DNA of 64,000 nucleotides from Odontocerum albicorne (GCA_949825065.1 OX463842.1:5731723-5795722); one strand, 5' to 3'; shown: positions 10,548 to 21,164, counted from the stretch's first letter. Made by a program: numbers and translations. The notes: generated from the letters alone by a model not told the origin.

Positions 10548-11095
10548 CGGTTCAATTACAAATAGGCAATCCCTTGCGATTGTACATTAATGTCAACCAT
10601 CTTGTGGTAAGGAAAAGCCTGTGATTGTATTGGTTTATTGTGTGTGAACTGTTGCACTTCAATCAAACCCAAAGTTCCAAAAGCAAGAAGAACAAAGTTC
10701 CAAGACGATCGGCAGTTTAAATTTGCTGCAGCCTTTCGTTACGTAAAAATATGATGAACAGCATATAAGTTACACATACATACAAACTCTATTGTAAAAT
10801 ATGATGAACAGCATATAAGTTACACATACATATAAACTCTGTTGTAAAATATGATGAACAGCATATAAGTTACACATACATATAAACTCTGTTGTAAAAT
10901 ATGATGAACAGCATATAAGTTACACATACATATAAACTCTGTTGTAAAATATGTAGAACAGCATATAAGCTACACATACTCGTACATATAAACTCTGTTT
11001 TAAAATGGTCTAAAAGTGAATCCTCCAGGAATTGAACCAAGAGTACCTGCTTGCTTTGCGTTAATGCTTACCGTTAGACCACGGTCGCTGACAGC
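10548..11095 (-). repeat. SINE-B with an internal 50-bp minisatellite
   Basis: On the minus strand the right end carries a tRNA-like head: ACCGTGGTCTAACGGTAAGC (box A region) and TTGGTTCAATTCCTGG (box B). Left-end landmarks TGTACATTAATGTCAACCAT, CTGTTGCACTTCA and AAACCCAAAGTT match a second copy at 44290-44645. Unlike that copy, the middle here has been enlarged by tandem repeats (10744-11004). Confidence 0.75.
10744..11004. repeat. 50-bp minisatellite, 5 units
   Basis: Units beginning ATGATGAACAGCATATAAGT start at 10751, 10801, 10851, 10901 and 10951 (the last reads ATGTAGAACA). The array lies within SINE-B. Confidence 0.95.
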
Positions 11096-11794
11096 GGTTT
11101 TAGTAGTGACAATTGCGATGGGGCTAGGAAAATGAAACATTTTGAAATAAATAATAGTTGATGGTTTTTATATTAAAAATATTCGAGTATTTAGTAATTC
11201 ATCTGATTGTAGTAAATGTGTTTCTTTTCCTCAGCATTCTTGAACATTAAATTTGAAACTGTTTATGTTACAAAATAATATCCTAAGATAGTATAACGAT
11301 CGATCAACAAATCAAGACAATGTCCTAATCAAATTAGCAGTCAGCAACACGTGTAGCGCACGACTAGTGTGAGGATACGGATGTGTGGGTATCCCATCCG
11401 TGACTTGAGCCCAATTTCCTGCGGCGTGTCCTCCCATCCCCCTGTCTCTCGTCTTCCCGCCTCGTAGCCACCCTCAGCGGAAGGAAGCAGAAACGCGCGT
11501 TCAATCTCGTGTTTGCTGTGATTTCAATATGTAGAAATAGGAAGGCCTTCCTGAACGTGCGTGGAATCTGAATTCAACTTTACATCGCCTCTATATACAT
11601 GTTAAGTTTGGTTCAGTGATCGGATGATCTTAAGTTTCTGTTTCAGAGATATTTCGATTGAGTTATCGTTAAGACTTTGTTTTTTTCTTTTTGTAGTGCG
11701 AGCGAGATGTTTATTAAATACGGATTCACTTATTTGAAGCGTTAATATTACAGACCGAACACTTATTTATTTATTAAAGTTAACTAAATATAAG
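11096..11794. other. Unassigned stretch with a GC-raised, apparently single-copy island (11340-11720)
   Basis: 11340-11720 is clearly richer in G+C than its surroundings and matches no other part of the window. It includes CACGTG-type and GCGCGTT motifs and a polypyrimidine tract before TTTTTGTAGTGCGAGCGAG. I see no convincing reading frame. It could be a promoter, untranslated exon or conserved non-coding element; this is inference only. Confidence 0.3.
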
Positions 11795-12780
11795 TGCATG
11801 GCAGCGTGGTAACGCACTAGATTTCCGATTCTGGACTATGCGGACGTATGTTACTTGGATGTTACAGAGGAACAGCTGGACAAATTACAGCGTCTTCAAA
11901 ATGTGTCTAAGATTCATTTTCAACCTACGAAAGTACGATCATATAACTTCATACCAAAAGGCATTGAACTGGTTGAATGTTAAAATACTTACAAAACAAA
12001 TACACAATGTGTTAAGAAGGCGTGGTAGAAGAAGACCACGTAAAGTATGGTTGGATCAAGTTAACTATATTTCGAAAGAAGCAAATGTTCTCAGCTTCTC
12101 GGTAAATTCAACACGGACTTACTTCCTCCAATATTACTTGATGGCTCTATCATACCATTACATAAAACTGTTGAAAACCTAGAAGTGCTAATAGATAACA
12201 CTCTCTCATGGCGAGATCAAATAAATGAGGTAAGCCGAAGAATCTTCTTCAGCCTTCATTCCTTTAAAGTGTTGCAAAGATTCGTTCCAGCCAAAACCAA
12301 AATTTTACTCGTACAATCTCTGCTCTTTCCGATTCTAGACTATGCGGACGTATGTTACTTGGATGTTACAGAGGAACAGCTGGACAAATTACAGAGTCTT
12401 CAAAATGTGTCTAAGATTCATTTTCAACCTACGAAAGTACGATCATATAACTTCATACCAAAAGGCATTGAACTGGTTGAATGTTAAAAATAGACGCCAA
12501 ATTCACATACTGTCTCTATTGTGTAATATATTTAACTGTCCCGACGCCCCCTCTTATATCGCCGAAAATTTTCAGCGTTTTTACAATCATGGATTAGCGC
12601 TAAGCTCAAACAGAGATTGTTTATTGGCCTTTCCAGTTCACCGCTCCTCTTTCTTTACGTCGTCCTGAACTATCTATGCTTTGAGACTCTGGAATCAGTT
12701 ACAAACCAATATAAGACTTGCTCCGTCCTTGGCATGCTTTAAGAAGCGACTGAAAAAAGCTCTTAATTTCTAGTCAGTAA
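11795..12780 (+). pseudogene. Jockey-like LINE-J reverse-transcriptase 3' end, rearranged
   Basis: Mosaic. A truncated SINE-C head (11795-11826) joins a piece of LINE-J (11822-11985), then a LINE-V scrap (12015-12090, RRRGRRRPRKVWLDQVN), then a longer LINE-J stretch (about 12090-12780). The long part reads VLIDNTLSWRDQINEVSRRI, LHSFKVLQRFVPAKTKILLV and LDYADVCYLDVTEEQLDKLQ. After a frame change it continues HILSLLCNIFNCPDAPSYI, NRDCLLAFPVHRSSFFTSS and APSLACFKKRLKKALNF. These are thumb and connection motifs of jockey-clade reverse transcriptases. At least one frame shift and one internal stop make it dead. Confidence 0.88.
11822..11985 (+). repeat. 164-bp duplicate of 12326-12489 within LINE-J
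   Basis: Offset is a constant 504 bp. I count only a couple of mismatches (CTGGAC/CTAGAC and CAGCGTCT/CAGAGTCT). The two LINE-J pieces are separated by a LINE-V scrap, so this is either a local duplication or two insertions of the same LINE. Confidence 0.9.
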
Positions 12781-13019
12781 AATAACACTTGCTTCGCTTT
12801 CCAACTGAATTGACGTTGGAATGGCGAGAAGATCCTCGACTACGAGACTTATCAATGATCGGACGAACGAATACGACATCACTATGGCTGCTTTTCGTCC
12901 CGTATTATTGACGTTGGAAGACAGACTTCTTGCTAACTTGATTATATGTGATAAACAAAGAAATAATGGAACATTTTCTAAAAATATAAAAGAATGAATC
13001 GCAATGTGCATTTATAAAT
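12781..13019. other. No gene seen; flank of LINE-J
   Basis: TTGACGTTGGAA occurs at about 12810 and 12908. It may be the untranslated tail of the LINE or host flank. Confidence 0.35.
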
Positions 13020-13400
13020 ATACATTATCACGCCATATCCCTTTCGGGGTGATCAGAGATAACATATACTCAAACTTTTCTATCTAAAGATGAAACTTTC
13101 ACCACTTAGACATTCAGATATTTTTTCATGCACAATGTTCTACTATTCATAATTCTCGCTTTATCTTTCAAAATCTGGTACATTTGAGCCACGTTTTTCT
13201 CGACCTACCTATTCCACCCATAGCTTACACTTCTTACTTGCTTGTCATTGTTTCGTCGTTCATTTTCTTCATATATCCACATTGTCTAAAAGCTTCTTTC
13301 TTCGTCTTACTGAAAACATGTATTTTATCTAGTGTCAATTCTGATACGAGTCAAAGAATATCCAGTCCCATTGTAGACCATCCACGAATCGGAAAGTTTC
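13020..13400 (-). mobile_element. LINE-V 3' fragment
   Basis: Starts with the 3' signature TATCACGCCATATCCC and continues through TTTTCTATC, AAAATCTGGTACATTTGAGC and CCACGTTTTTCTCGACCTAC in the usual LINE-V order. Decayed with no open frame. Confidence 0.68.
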
Positions 13401-14009
13401 TGACAATCATTTAAACTCTAAATAATATCAGATAAACCTTAATTAACATATACAAAAAAGAAAATCAAAAGATGTATTTCATTTAACTTCCAACTTTCAG
13501 TATAAATTTAATTAAAAATGTTGTAATTTAATAATCCTTTTTTTTTCGAGTTTTTTTATAATTCCGTAAGGATAATCGTGAATATTATTCAAAGATTTCC
13601 CAAAAAGCTGGCAGAATTTAGCAACAAAAACCGTTGGGAATATCAGAATTACAATATGGTATCCCGATTTATCCTCATTTTACTTCCATTAAGCTTTATT
13701 ACACTCACTCCTGAGGGAAGAAAATTAAATCGATTCATGAGGGATTAGAGAAAACATTGACTTTATTTCAGGATAAAAAGCTGTTGAGATAATTTTTTTA
13801 TTTTATTTAATGCGGTGGCATTAAGATTATTGAAGTTAATCATAATTAGTTTTTAAGAAATTTAAAATATTGATTTAAGTTGTTTTAATGTTATTTTAAT
13901 CCGAAATATAATCTGAACAACGCAAAACAAGGTTCATATAAGCCTAAACAGTAACTTTTGTCAAAGGTTTGGGGTGTTACTTTAAAGATATTTATATGAG
14001 AATATTTTG
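13401..14009. other. No gene seen
   Basis: AT-rich spacer with homopolymer runs; nothing recognised. Confidence 0.4.
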
Positions 14010-14995
14010 TAAAAAAGTTGCTAAGATAATAGTCCATCACAGTAATATAGTACTATCTTTTATATATAGGATTGAAATATGAACTTGAAAAAAATCTGGA
14101 TAAATGCTCTAGAAATGCTTGTACTGAGAATAATCCATGGGGTAAAAATTTATAAGACACTGTAACGACCTGTCCTCGCATATGAGTCTGAATGCTGGGT
14201 ATTGAGTAAGAAGGACGAATCTTCCCTTCTAATATTTGAAAGGAAAATACTCAGAAAAACATTCGGACCCATACAGGAAAATGGATCTTGGAGAGTGAGA
14301 TATAATGAGGAGTTATACAGTATATACAAAGAGCCCAACATTATAAAATACATCAAAATTGGGAGGCTACGATGGGCGGGGCATGTAGCAAGAATGGGAA
14401 AAGAGAGAATGCCTAACAAGGTACTATTTTCCAAGCCCCAAGGAAGACGTAGCGGGGGTAGACCAAAGCTCAGGTGGATGGATGGGGTGCAGAGTGATAC
14501 AAGCGTGATTGGCATCAGGGGCTGGAGGAATGCATCTCAGGATAGAAGGGAATGGCGACGACTGCTGGAGGAGGCCGTGGCCCACAATGGGCTGTAGTGC
14601 CATTGATTGATTAAAAAATGTATGAAAGTATACGAAATGACGTTATAAGGGTTGAATAAGAACTTAAAACTAACGTGTTGAGCAAGATAAAGAAGGACAC
14701 TCTAAAATGATTTGGACATGCAGAACGAATGCATAAAGAAATACTAATAGGACGAATTTATAGTGCAAATGTGACTGAAAAGCGTGGCAGAACAAGATAC
14801 AAAAAGTACGGTCGGATCAAGTGAACAATATTTTTAAAGCAGGAATTGTAAGTCATAAAAATATTCAGAGTTGTATGAAAATGTGTAAGAATGTACGAGT
14901 AGAAAAGATGAAATATATCTGTCAAGTAAGGGAAGTTTGGCAACTTCTACTCTTTGCCTACTACGACAGGAAAATTTCGTGATATTATGTATGTA
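14010..14995 (+). pseudogene. LINE-V reverse-transcriptase end, interrupted by LINE-W
   Basis: The first part (14010-14149) decodes in patches to the LINE-V region LEMLVLRIIHGV. After the LINE-W insertion the reading resumes at about 14612 as YESIRNDVIRVE, LKTNVLSKIKKDTLK, FGHAERMHKEILIGRIYSA and NVTEKRGRTRY. It ends with the + strand 3' signature CTCTTTGCCTACTACGACAG, then ATATTATGTATGTATG. Internal stops are present. This is the best sense-oriented LINE-V copy and serves to interpret the many antisense ones. Confidence 0.85.
14150..14611 (+). mobile_element. LINE-W, 5'-truncated insertion with reverse-transcriptase C-terminus
   Basis: A 131-residue frame (14202-14597) reads ERKILRKTFGPIQENGSWRV, RYNEELYSIYKEPNIIKYIK, GRLRWAGHVARM and GRRSGGRPKLRWMDGV, ending RREWRRLLEEAVAHNGL. 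This is a textbook insect LINE C-terminus. Upstream codons 14150-14201 belong to it (ESECWVLSKKDE) but include a stop. TAAAAAT-type sequence flanks both sides (14143-14149 and 14612-14619), fitting target duplication into LINE-V. The protein lacks the catalytic fingers and palm, so it is a truncated passenger. Confidence 0.9.
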
Positions 14996-15326
14996 TGTAA
15001 TAATTCATTTTATTTGTTCTTCAACCAATTACATTATTTCCCGACGACACATGTTTCTGCCTTCTGAAGCGAAGATTTCTTTAGGTCACCTTAAGGGAAG
15101 ATTAAGATACAAGGTAGCAACATTTGCTGCAGGGATAACTGGTATTAGTGGAGTTACTAAGTAATTTGTGGCAATATAATTTAATTTATAATTTATTTCA
15201 GTGTTATTCATATATGTTATTGAGTTAGTTTTTATACATTTTTCAATGAATACTTTCCAGACCACTCAATTAAAGATTGATATGACACCCAAAATATTTA
15301 AATATTCAGTATTTTACATTGTAATT
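14996..15326. other. No gene seen
   Basis: AT-rich flank between LINE-V and repeat D copy 2. A short frame at 14937-15164 has no recognisable motif. Confidence 0.35.
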
Positions 15327-15481
15327 TATTTTTATCAAACACTGTTTATTCCACTTTTTTGTAACGGTATCACCCTACCGGTTTCAAGGCTTTCACCTCA
15401 TCTTAAGGGGAACACAAACAGAAAGCCTTATGGGTTATGCCGTTACAAAAACGTGGAATTAACAGTGTTTGATAAAAATAA
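15327..15481 (-). repeat. Repeat D copy 2, with long terminal inverted repeats
   Basis: The ends pair over roughly 40 bp: TTTTTATCAAACACTGTTTA at the left and TTAACAGTGTTTGATAAAAA at the right, each followed inward by a GTAACGG-type motif. The core is repeat D in reverse. This is the most MITE-like copy of the family. Confidence 0.75.
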
Positions 15482-15639
15482 TTTACCATATCTTTAAACC
15501 TCCACAACGCTAATGCCTTAACTACAAACAACATACAATATTTAACATATACAACTTACCCCAGGCTTAAGTTCCTAGTGCATTGTCTACCAATATTTCA
15601 AATAAATGATTGGAAATCACTTTTTGAAAAAGCCCTGTT

Positions 15640-15960
15640 TGGTTTGCCTATAACCAAAACTGTAATATAAATGCACTCCCAGAGATGCTCAAAAATCTAA
15701 ATGGTCAGCGTAATTGGAGGCAAACAAGAGCAGATCAAGTCAAAATACGTAAAACTGTTACTAGTTATCAGGGACCCCATGAAGAAAATACTGAAGGTCC
15801 GTGCCCTATATGCAACAGGATATGCCTGCCACAAATTGGCTTACATATTCATCTCCTGTAGCACGAAGACAATTACTTTTATACCCCGATTTGTAATGTG
15901 CCTTCTATTATACTTGTCACGAGTGATGGACATTCATTCGTTTGTCTACGCAATAAAGCG
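15640..15960 (+). pseudogene. LINE 3' end with C2H2-type zinc-finger tail, copy 1
   Basis: One frame reads NLNGQRNWRQTRADQVKIRK, then TSYQGPHEENTEGPCPICNR and ICLPQIGLHIHL before a stop. CPIC followed by GLHIH resembles the degenerate C2H2 finger at the C-terminus of some non-LTR retrotransposons. The nucleotide sequence ATATGCAACAGGATATGCCT and its downstream flank recur at 35060-35300. The identification rests on one motif and a second copy. Confidence 0.55.
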
Positions 15961-17439
15961 ACCGTTAGTATCAGAAAATTGATAGGATATGCTTTAAAAC
16001 TTTTGTCTTCTTATTAAGATTGACGACGTAGATTGGGTGACATAAAATACAATATATTCGTAGTATAAATAGGCCAAAACCCATACGATGGTTGTCGTCG
16101 AAGAAAGAATACGAGAATTGAATTTTGAATACAAGAGAACGAGAGAGGAATACTTGGATTCTCTCCGAAAGTAATTCGAAATTTGAATCTCGGTGGGTGC
16201 GTGATACTGAACGAATTTTAAATACCTAGCTAACAATTTTTGAACCGGTGTAAAAGGGGACACTGTATAAATGATATATATGAACAAATTTTACATTTAT
16301 GAATATATATTTTCATAAATGTAGAATTTGTTTCATTTCCGTGGATATTTCACGGGTTGCAACTAGTAATTTATAATTCTCGCCGTTTGTACGTTGGTTT
16401 ACAACGAATTCTATATTCAAAATATGCTTAGGAAAATTTTTAATTTTTTTCAATATTCTTTACCGTTTTTTAATATTAGTATTTTTAATACTTTTTTGAT
16501 ATCTCTTCATATTTTTTCGATATTATTTGACAGACTTTTTGATATATGTTATAAGCCAATACTTATAAAAAAAATTCAACGGGCTTTTACAAAAAATGGT
16601 GTCATCAAAGAATTTTTAAATAAAATTATAAAAATATTTTCAACTTAAATTAAAGTTTTTGATTTACTTCCTTCGTTATTAATGGCTTATTACTGGTTTT
16701 TTAAAATATTTTTTTCATTAAAATACGAAACTATGTGCGAAGTTTATACTCGACACAAATTCATGAAGTTTGTGCTAACATAACATTACTGTGTGACAAG
16801 GTGAGTTTGAAATTGTATGAAAACCTCGAGGGAAATTAAAATGTAACACAAACAGCCTTCTGATGGCAAAAAAAAAACACACACCCCTATCCGGTTTATA
16901 TTATATAAATAAAGTTGACAAATTACGTTGACGAAATATAAATATCATTTCTCATAAATTATTTGTAAATTTACAAACACTAACGCTCGTAAAATGAGGA
17001 CAAATAAAAAAAACACAACACGCGTCACTTAAAGTACTTCCCTCTGTTTTAAGGTAAGTTTTTTCAGACACAACATATGTTTTTTATATAACAGTATCAA
17101 ACTCTGCTAAAGGGATAGTTCATAACAGTTAATTAGTACAAACTTTGATATCTGGGAGTAAAAAGTTAACGTGAAAAAAATTCATTTTTGTTACGTATTG
17201 TAACTCTTCAGCAAATTTGAATTGGTGATCTGAACATGTTGAAAAGCCTGCCTGTGAAATATTATTGTATTTGACCTTAGTATCGAGCCTTCGAGCTTAG
17301 AGTCACTGTGGCTGACGGCACTCGCGGTTCATCATTGCACGTCTTGGTAACACTACCTGAAGAAAAAGTGAAGAGAAAGTAACACTTGCATACTTACTCG
17401 GCGCGTTGGAGTATTGTTACTTGACGTAGAAACTCTTTA
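15961..17439. other. No gene seen
   Basis: AT-rich with several short frames in T-rich sequence (for example 16394-16648) that show composition bias and no motif. 17270-17430 is more GC-rich and not repeated here. Confidence 0.4.
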
Positions 17440-17590
17440 ACCGATTTTTTTGGTGATTCGGAACAACTAATTTCTACGCTGATGACGGAATTGATCCCAA
17501 AGTTCTACTTATCTCTTAAGGAACATCTCTCAGACAAGATTCGAAAGATAAAATGGAAATATCTCATAATGGGCATATAAAGGAGAAAAA
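17440..17590 (+). repeat. Dispersed repeat E, uninterrupted copy
   Basis: The stretch AAGTTCTACTTATCTCTTAA, then GGAACATCTCTCAGACAAGA and TTCGAAAGATA, matches 27925-27977. The next part, ATATCTCATAATGGG, resembles sequence right of a GC-rich insertion at 28363. This copy therefore serves as an approximate empty site for that insertion. Confidence 0.55.
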
Positions 17591-17630
17591 TATATATTCT
17601 TTCACGACACTTGAGCTAATGCACCTATTT

Positions 17631-17815
17631 TAGAAGTGGGCTAATATAACAATATTCATTACTAACATCTACGTGTATTGAAAATAGACTGCAGTCCAGA
17701 AATTAATGAATTTGAAGTCTAGAAATAGAAGTGGGCTAATGTAACAACATTGATTACTATCATATACATGTATTGAAAACAGACTGGAGTCTAGACAATT
17801 GTGAATTGGACACCC
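17631..17815. repeat. Two-copy tandem duplication, about 95 bp
   Basis: TAGAAGTGGGCTAAT starts at 17631 and at 17726, and both units continue through similar GTATTGAAAA and AGACTG phrases. Diverged. Confidence 0.85.
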
Positions 17816-18089
17816 CAGTATAAATATTAAGTAAAGGATAAAATAAAAACTAGCATCATACAAGCATATTATAATTTAAAAGTGTTCGTAGTAGGGTCTA
17901 ACGGTAAATTTACATCTTAAAGTCTCATTTCAAAAACTGTAATGTATCAAGTACCACATCCTTTGAATTGCCAAACATATCACACAACTTGGCTACCAAA
18001 ACAGGATACCTAATTTATTCATATTTAATTCGTTTATGTTCTTTTTCTGCTTAAAATTTCGTGATCTGATTTATCGAAACTTCAATCTT
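17816..18089. other. No gene seen
   Basis: AT-rich spacer, nothing recognised. Confidence 0.35.
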
Positions 18090-18310
18090 GCTTTTGGTGT
18101 GTTCTCCGATTCTTTGCGCACATTGTGTCTAAGGAGATAGTTTGGAGAGGTTTGTGGTTGCTGGAAGCGTAGTAGGATTAATTGAAACCACCCTTGATAA
18201 CTGGCCTTCGAGTCGTGGAGTGTAGGGATGTATGGAGAGGAGTCATCAGAAGATATAATTAGAGTCACGGTGCTCAGTCATGAACTACACGACAGAATGA
18301 TAAAACCTCC
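18090..18310 (+). pseudogene. LINE-M reverse-transcriptase C-terminal fragment, copy 1
   Basis: Frames read RFFAHIVSKEIVWRGLWLLE and then GLRVVECRDVWRGVIRRYN. These correspond to the common ending RFFGHIVRR ... LRVAECRDEWR in insect LINE reverse transcriptases. It matches 52965-53160 (ALRAAKCRDEWRGASE) in position and wording. Stops and a frame change show it is dead. Confidence 0.65.
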
Positions 18311-19452
18311 AAAGAGTGTCATTTGAGAACATTTCAAAAGGAGCACGTATTCTTCTTCATCGAAAGTAGAAGTGACCCATTGAATGCGGGTCTAGGATCG
18401 GGCTGTTTTCTCACAGAAGATCACACGATCGACGTGAGAGAACGGTTCTAGATTGTAATTGGAGTTGCGAGGGGGCCTTCGACTACGAAGCCCGGCAACA
18501 ACGACATGTAATATTGCGTAAAAATAAAGTATAATGCAATATAACAGCGTAGTTTTAAGTGAAATAAATGTCATACATAAGTTGAAAAATATGTAAGGCA
18601 AATCAATATTTTTAAGTAATATATATAAATCTTATTGTATTGTATCACAGTAAAACTTAGGGAGTTTATTATTATCTATCAATCTCTTCCTACTTATCAG
18701 AAACTATGGCAATAAGCATTCCCGGTCGTATCGTACACAACGATAGTTTAATATGTACAAGAAAGCCGTTTCACTTTTTCTTGTTTAAGAATTTGATTCA
18801 TTTGATCAAGCCACGTTTTATAGGTTATTTAAATATTACGAGAAAGGGATTTTTACAAATATTCTGAATATATTGTTATACTTTCTTGAATACTTAAGCT
18901 GAAAGAGTTTCATTTAACAAATGTTATAAAGAATTGTATATAGCTGAAAAATAATTTTAAGTGAAACGATATAATTTCGCACAAAATTATTCGTAAATTT
19001 TAAAATGTTTACCTCTGTAAGGAGATAAAAAGCTAACGCGGAAAAAAAAGTAATTTCAAATTGAAGAAAATAAATTTGTATTTACTCATTTTCGAGGAGA
19101 TTTCACCCTGTGGGAAAACATTTTTTCGGAGTATTGGATTTGCGCATTTTCAGCTGAAGCTGAAATGTTTCATACAAAATATTTATAAATAAGATTGAAG
19201 CTTTCAAACGGTTTTTTCAGCGTTGGGAATCGTTTGATATTTATGATTCTTTCAAAAAGTCGTTTTTGATTCAAGAAGTTAGTAAATGTCTCTCGGTTTT
19301 CGTCGAATATTTATTTATTTTATTTTATTTTACATTTGATACAGGGTTTACCCAATTAATGCGTAAGTGCAAGAAGAAAAAAAAACAAATAGATAAATGG
19401 CTAAAAATAAAAACGTGTTGTAGTAAGATTGTTATCTTTGTCGATTATGTAG
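18311..19452. other. No gene seen; contains a small LINE-V scrap (18775-18835, minus)
   Basis: 18775-18835 reads AATTTGATTCATTTGATCAA followed by GCCACGTTTTATAGG, a LINE-V antisense landmark. 18400-18510 is GC-raised without recognised content. The rest is AT-rich. Confidence 0.4.
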
Positions 19453-19526
19453 ATCTAGGGTCTCCAAACTGTTTAGCCTAAGGGCCACACTGACTCCTCC
19501 ACTAAATCCCAAGGGCCAAGATCTAG
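19453..19526. repeat. hAT-like terminal sequence, solitary
   Basis: AGGGTCTCCAAACTGTTTAG then AGGGCCACACTGACTCC resembles the widespread hAT-type end that begins roughly CAGGGGTCCCCAAAC. No partner end or 8-bp duplication is seen, so it is probably a fragment abutting the Tigger remnant. Confidence 0.4.
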
Positions 19527-20187
19527 CTAGCTCATCATACCAACATACTGTAGTTTTAAATTACACGCAAATTTTCGTATTGGAACTAGCCGGCGAGTGA
19601 GATATCTATGGCACAGGGAGCGGGGGTGGACTCTTGTGTCTTTATCAATCGCCCTACGTACTTGAGATATACGTTCTCCATTGGGATCACATTCTTCCAC
19701 GATAGCCAAAAAGTTGTCAAGATGCATGAAGGCTTCATTCATATTCTTGATTGTCAAAATCTTGACGATTTTATCAGCTTCTTCTTCCTCACTTTCATTG
19801 TATATTTATTTCATTTGACTCTTGTTGCTCAATTAAGTATTCATTTGACAGAGGTACTGAGTGAGATTCAATCAACTCATTAACATCTTCGTTGTTGACG
19901 TCCAAGTTTAGTTCATTCATTAGGCTAACGATTTCATCTGTGATAGTTTCCGGAGTTTCTTCAGAATTTATAAAATCACTCGTCATTAATGGGCATAATT
20001 GTTTCCAGAAACGTTTCATTGTTGACTCTTTTATTTCAGTCAACCAGTTTCCAATATTGTTTATTGGGTTCCATATATTATAGTTCTTCTAAAAAAGTGG
20101 GAGCGAACATTTTTTGAAAATCTTTAAAAAATTGAATTTAAAAAAATGTGTTAAATAGCAAATTGTGCGAAAGTTGAGGGCCACCTG
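19527..20187 (-). mobile_element. Tigger/pogo element remnant (5' end plus transposase C-terminus)
   Basis: The 5' terminus on the minus strand, CAGGTGGCCCTCAACTTTCG, next to TA at 20188-20189, fits the Tigger terminal consensus. Coding starts abruptly with NIGNWLTEIKESTMKRFWKQ, then LCPLMTSDFI and SLMNELNLDVNNEDVNELIE, typical of the tail of CENP-B-like Tigger transposases. After a frame shift near 19800 it continues EEEEADKIVKILTIKNMNEA, FMHLDNFLAIVEECDPNGER and ISQVRRAI. The DNA-binding and catalytic domains are deleted, and the 3' terminus is missing. Confidence 0.82.
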
Positions 20188-20224
20188 TACAATAAATAAA
20201 AGTTTGTCAATAAACAAGGAGTTC

Positions 20225-20375
20225 AAAATCTCTTCCAATAGGCCAGAAGTGGCCTTAGTGAAAACCAGTTAGGAAATCTTTTTAAAAAATTCTGGGTTCC
20301 AACAGAAATCCAACTTTCAGCCCCCGGGCTGGAAGACACGTGACTTATTAACTAGGCCACATAGATCATCTGTTC
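20225..20375 (-). repeat. SINE-A copy
   Basis: Minus-strand head ATGTGGCCTAGTTAATAAGT gives box A; a CCCGGGGGCTGAAAG stretch follows as in other copies. The body is short (AGGCCAGAAGTGGCC keeps palindromic character). Confidence 0.65.
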
Positions 20376-20439
20376 CTACATTAATGAAACAGTTTTGTAC
20401 TCGTACTTTGTGTTTGTTTTTATATGTATTTTGTTATAC

Positions 20440-20545
20440 AGCATACGTATCTAATTATTTTTTGCTGTCATTATTTTTTGTTGCTATTATTTTTTGCTGC
20501 CATTATTTTTCACCGTCATTATTTTTTTCTGCCATTATTTTTTTA
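20440..20545. repeat. About 18-bp T-rich tandem repeat
   Basis: Units of the form GCTGCCATTATTTTTT repeat about five times with substitutions. It is translated in one of the short frames, which is therefore not taken as a gene. Confidence 0.85.
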
Positions 20546-20769
20546 TTTAGTTTACTCAAGTTTTCATTATATATTTTAATAACAAAGGATATTTGACCAT
20601 TTAAATACGTAAGTAAAAGAAATATATTTTCACTTAATCGCTAAAATACACAACTCTTATTAACACGTATACATGCTATGTACATAAATAATATCATTTA
20701 TACGCAGAATACATTTCTTTTTTTTGTATGGATTCTCCAACTTACCCGAATTGGTGAAATGCTCATATT

Positions 20770-20860
20770 AAAGAGCGTGGCCGGGAGACATAATTGTTTT
20801 CAGCCCCATTATTAAGCTTTCGGGATTTAAAACCACTGGAATAGTTACGGCTCGTATATT
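20770..20860 (+). repeat. Dispersed repeat F, copy 1
   Basis: GAGCGTGGCCGGGAGACA ... CAGCCCCATTATTAAGC ... ACCACTGGAATAGTTACGG aligns over about 90 bp with 61665-61755 (GAGTGGCGGGGAGACA ... CGGCCGCATTAATTGAGC ... ACTACTGGAGAATATACGG). The nature of this family is unknown; no tRNA boxes were recognised. Confidence 0.5.
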
Positions 20861-21164
20861 CGCCATTACACATTTCCACGATCTACCCACATGATGATGC
20901 ATTAACACTTAGACACGTCTAGCGCACGCAACTGTCGTTACCAGGCGAAATATTTTACCAGACCGAGACCCCTTTTTTTCGGTTATCATTGAGAATTTAA
21001 CTCGAAACGTCCAGGAAGAATCAGCGTTTTAAGAACTAGACCACGGAGCTCGAATTTAGTATTACAGTGTAAAAAATAAGTTTATTTTATATCATAAGTA
21101 CTTGTCCTTTAATGACCAATATTTTTTTTACAAACTTGCATTCATAATATAACAAAATTCTTCA

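Noticed and set aside
14150..14515. Minus-strand 121-residue ORF
   Set aside because: Antisense shadow of the LINE-W reverse-transcriptase end.
16394..16648. 84-residue membrane-like protein
   Set aside because: Hydrophobicity follows from T-rich sequence; no motif, no conserved neighbour.
19608..20083. Plus-strand ORFs over the Tigger remnant
   Set aside because: Antisense shadows; the minus strand shows clear transposase motifs.
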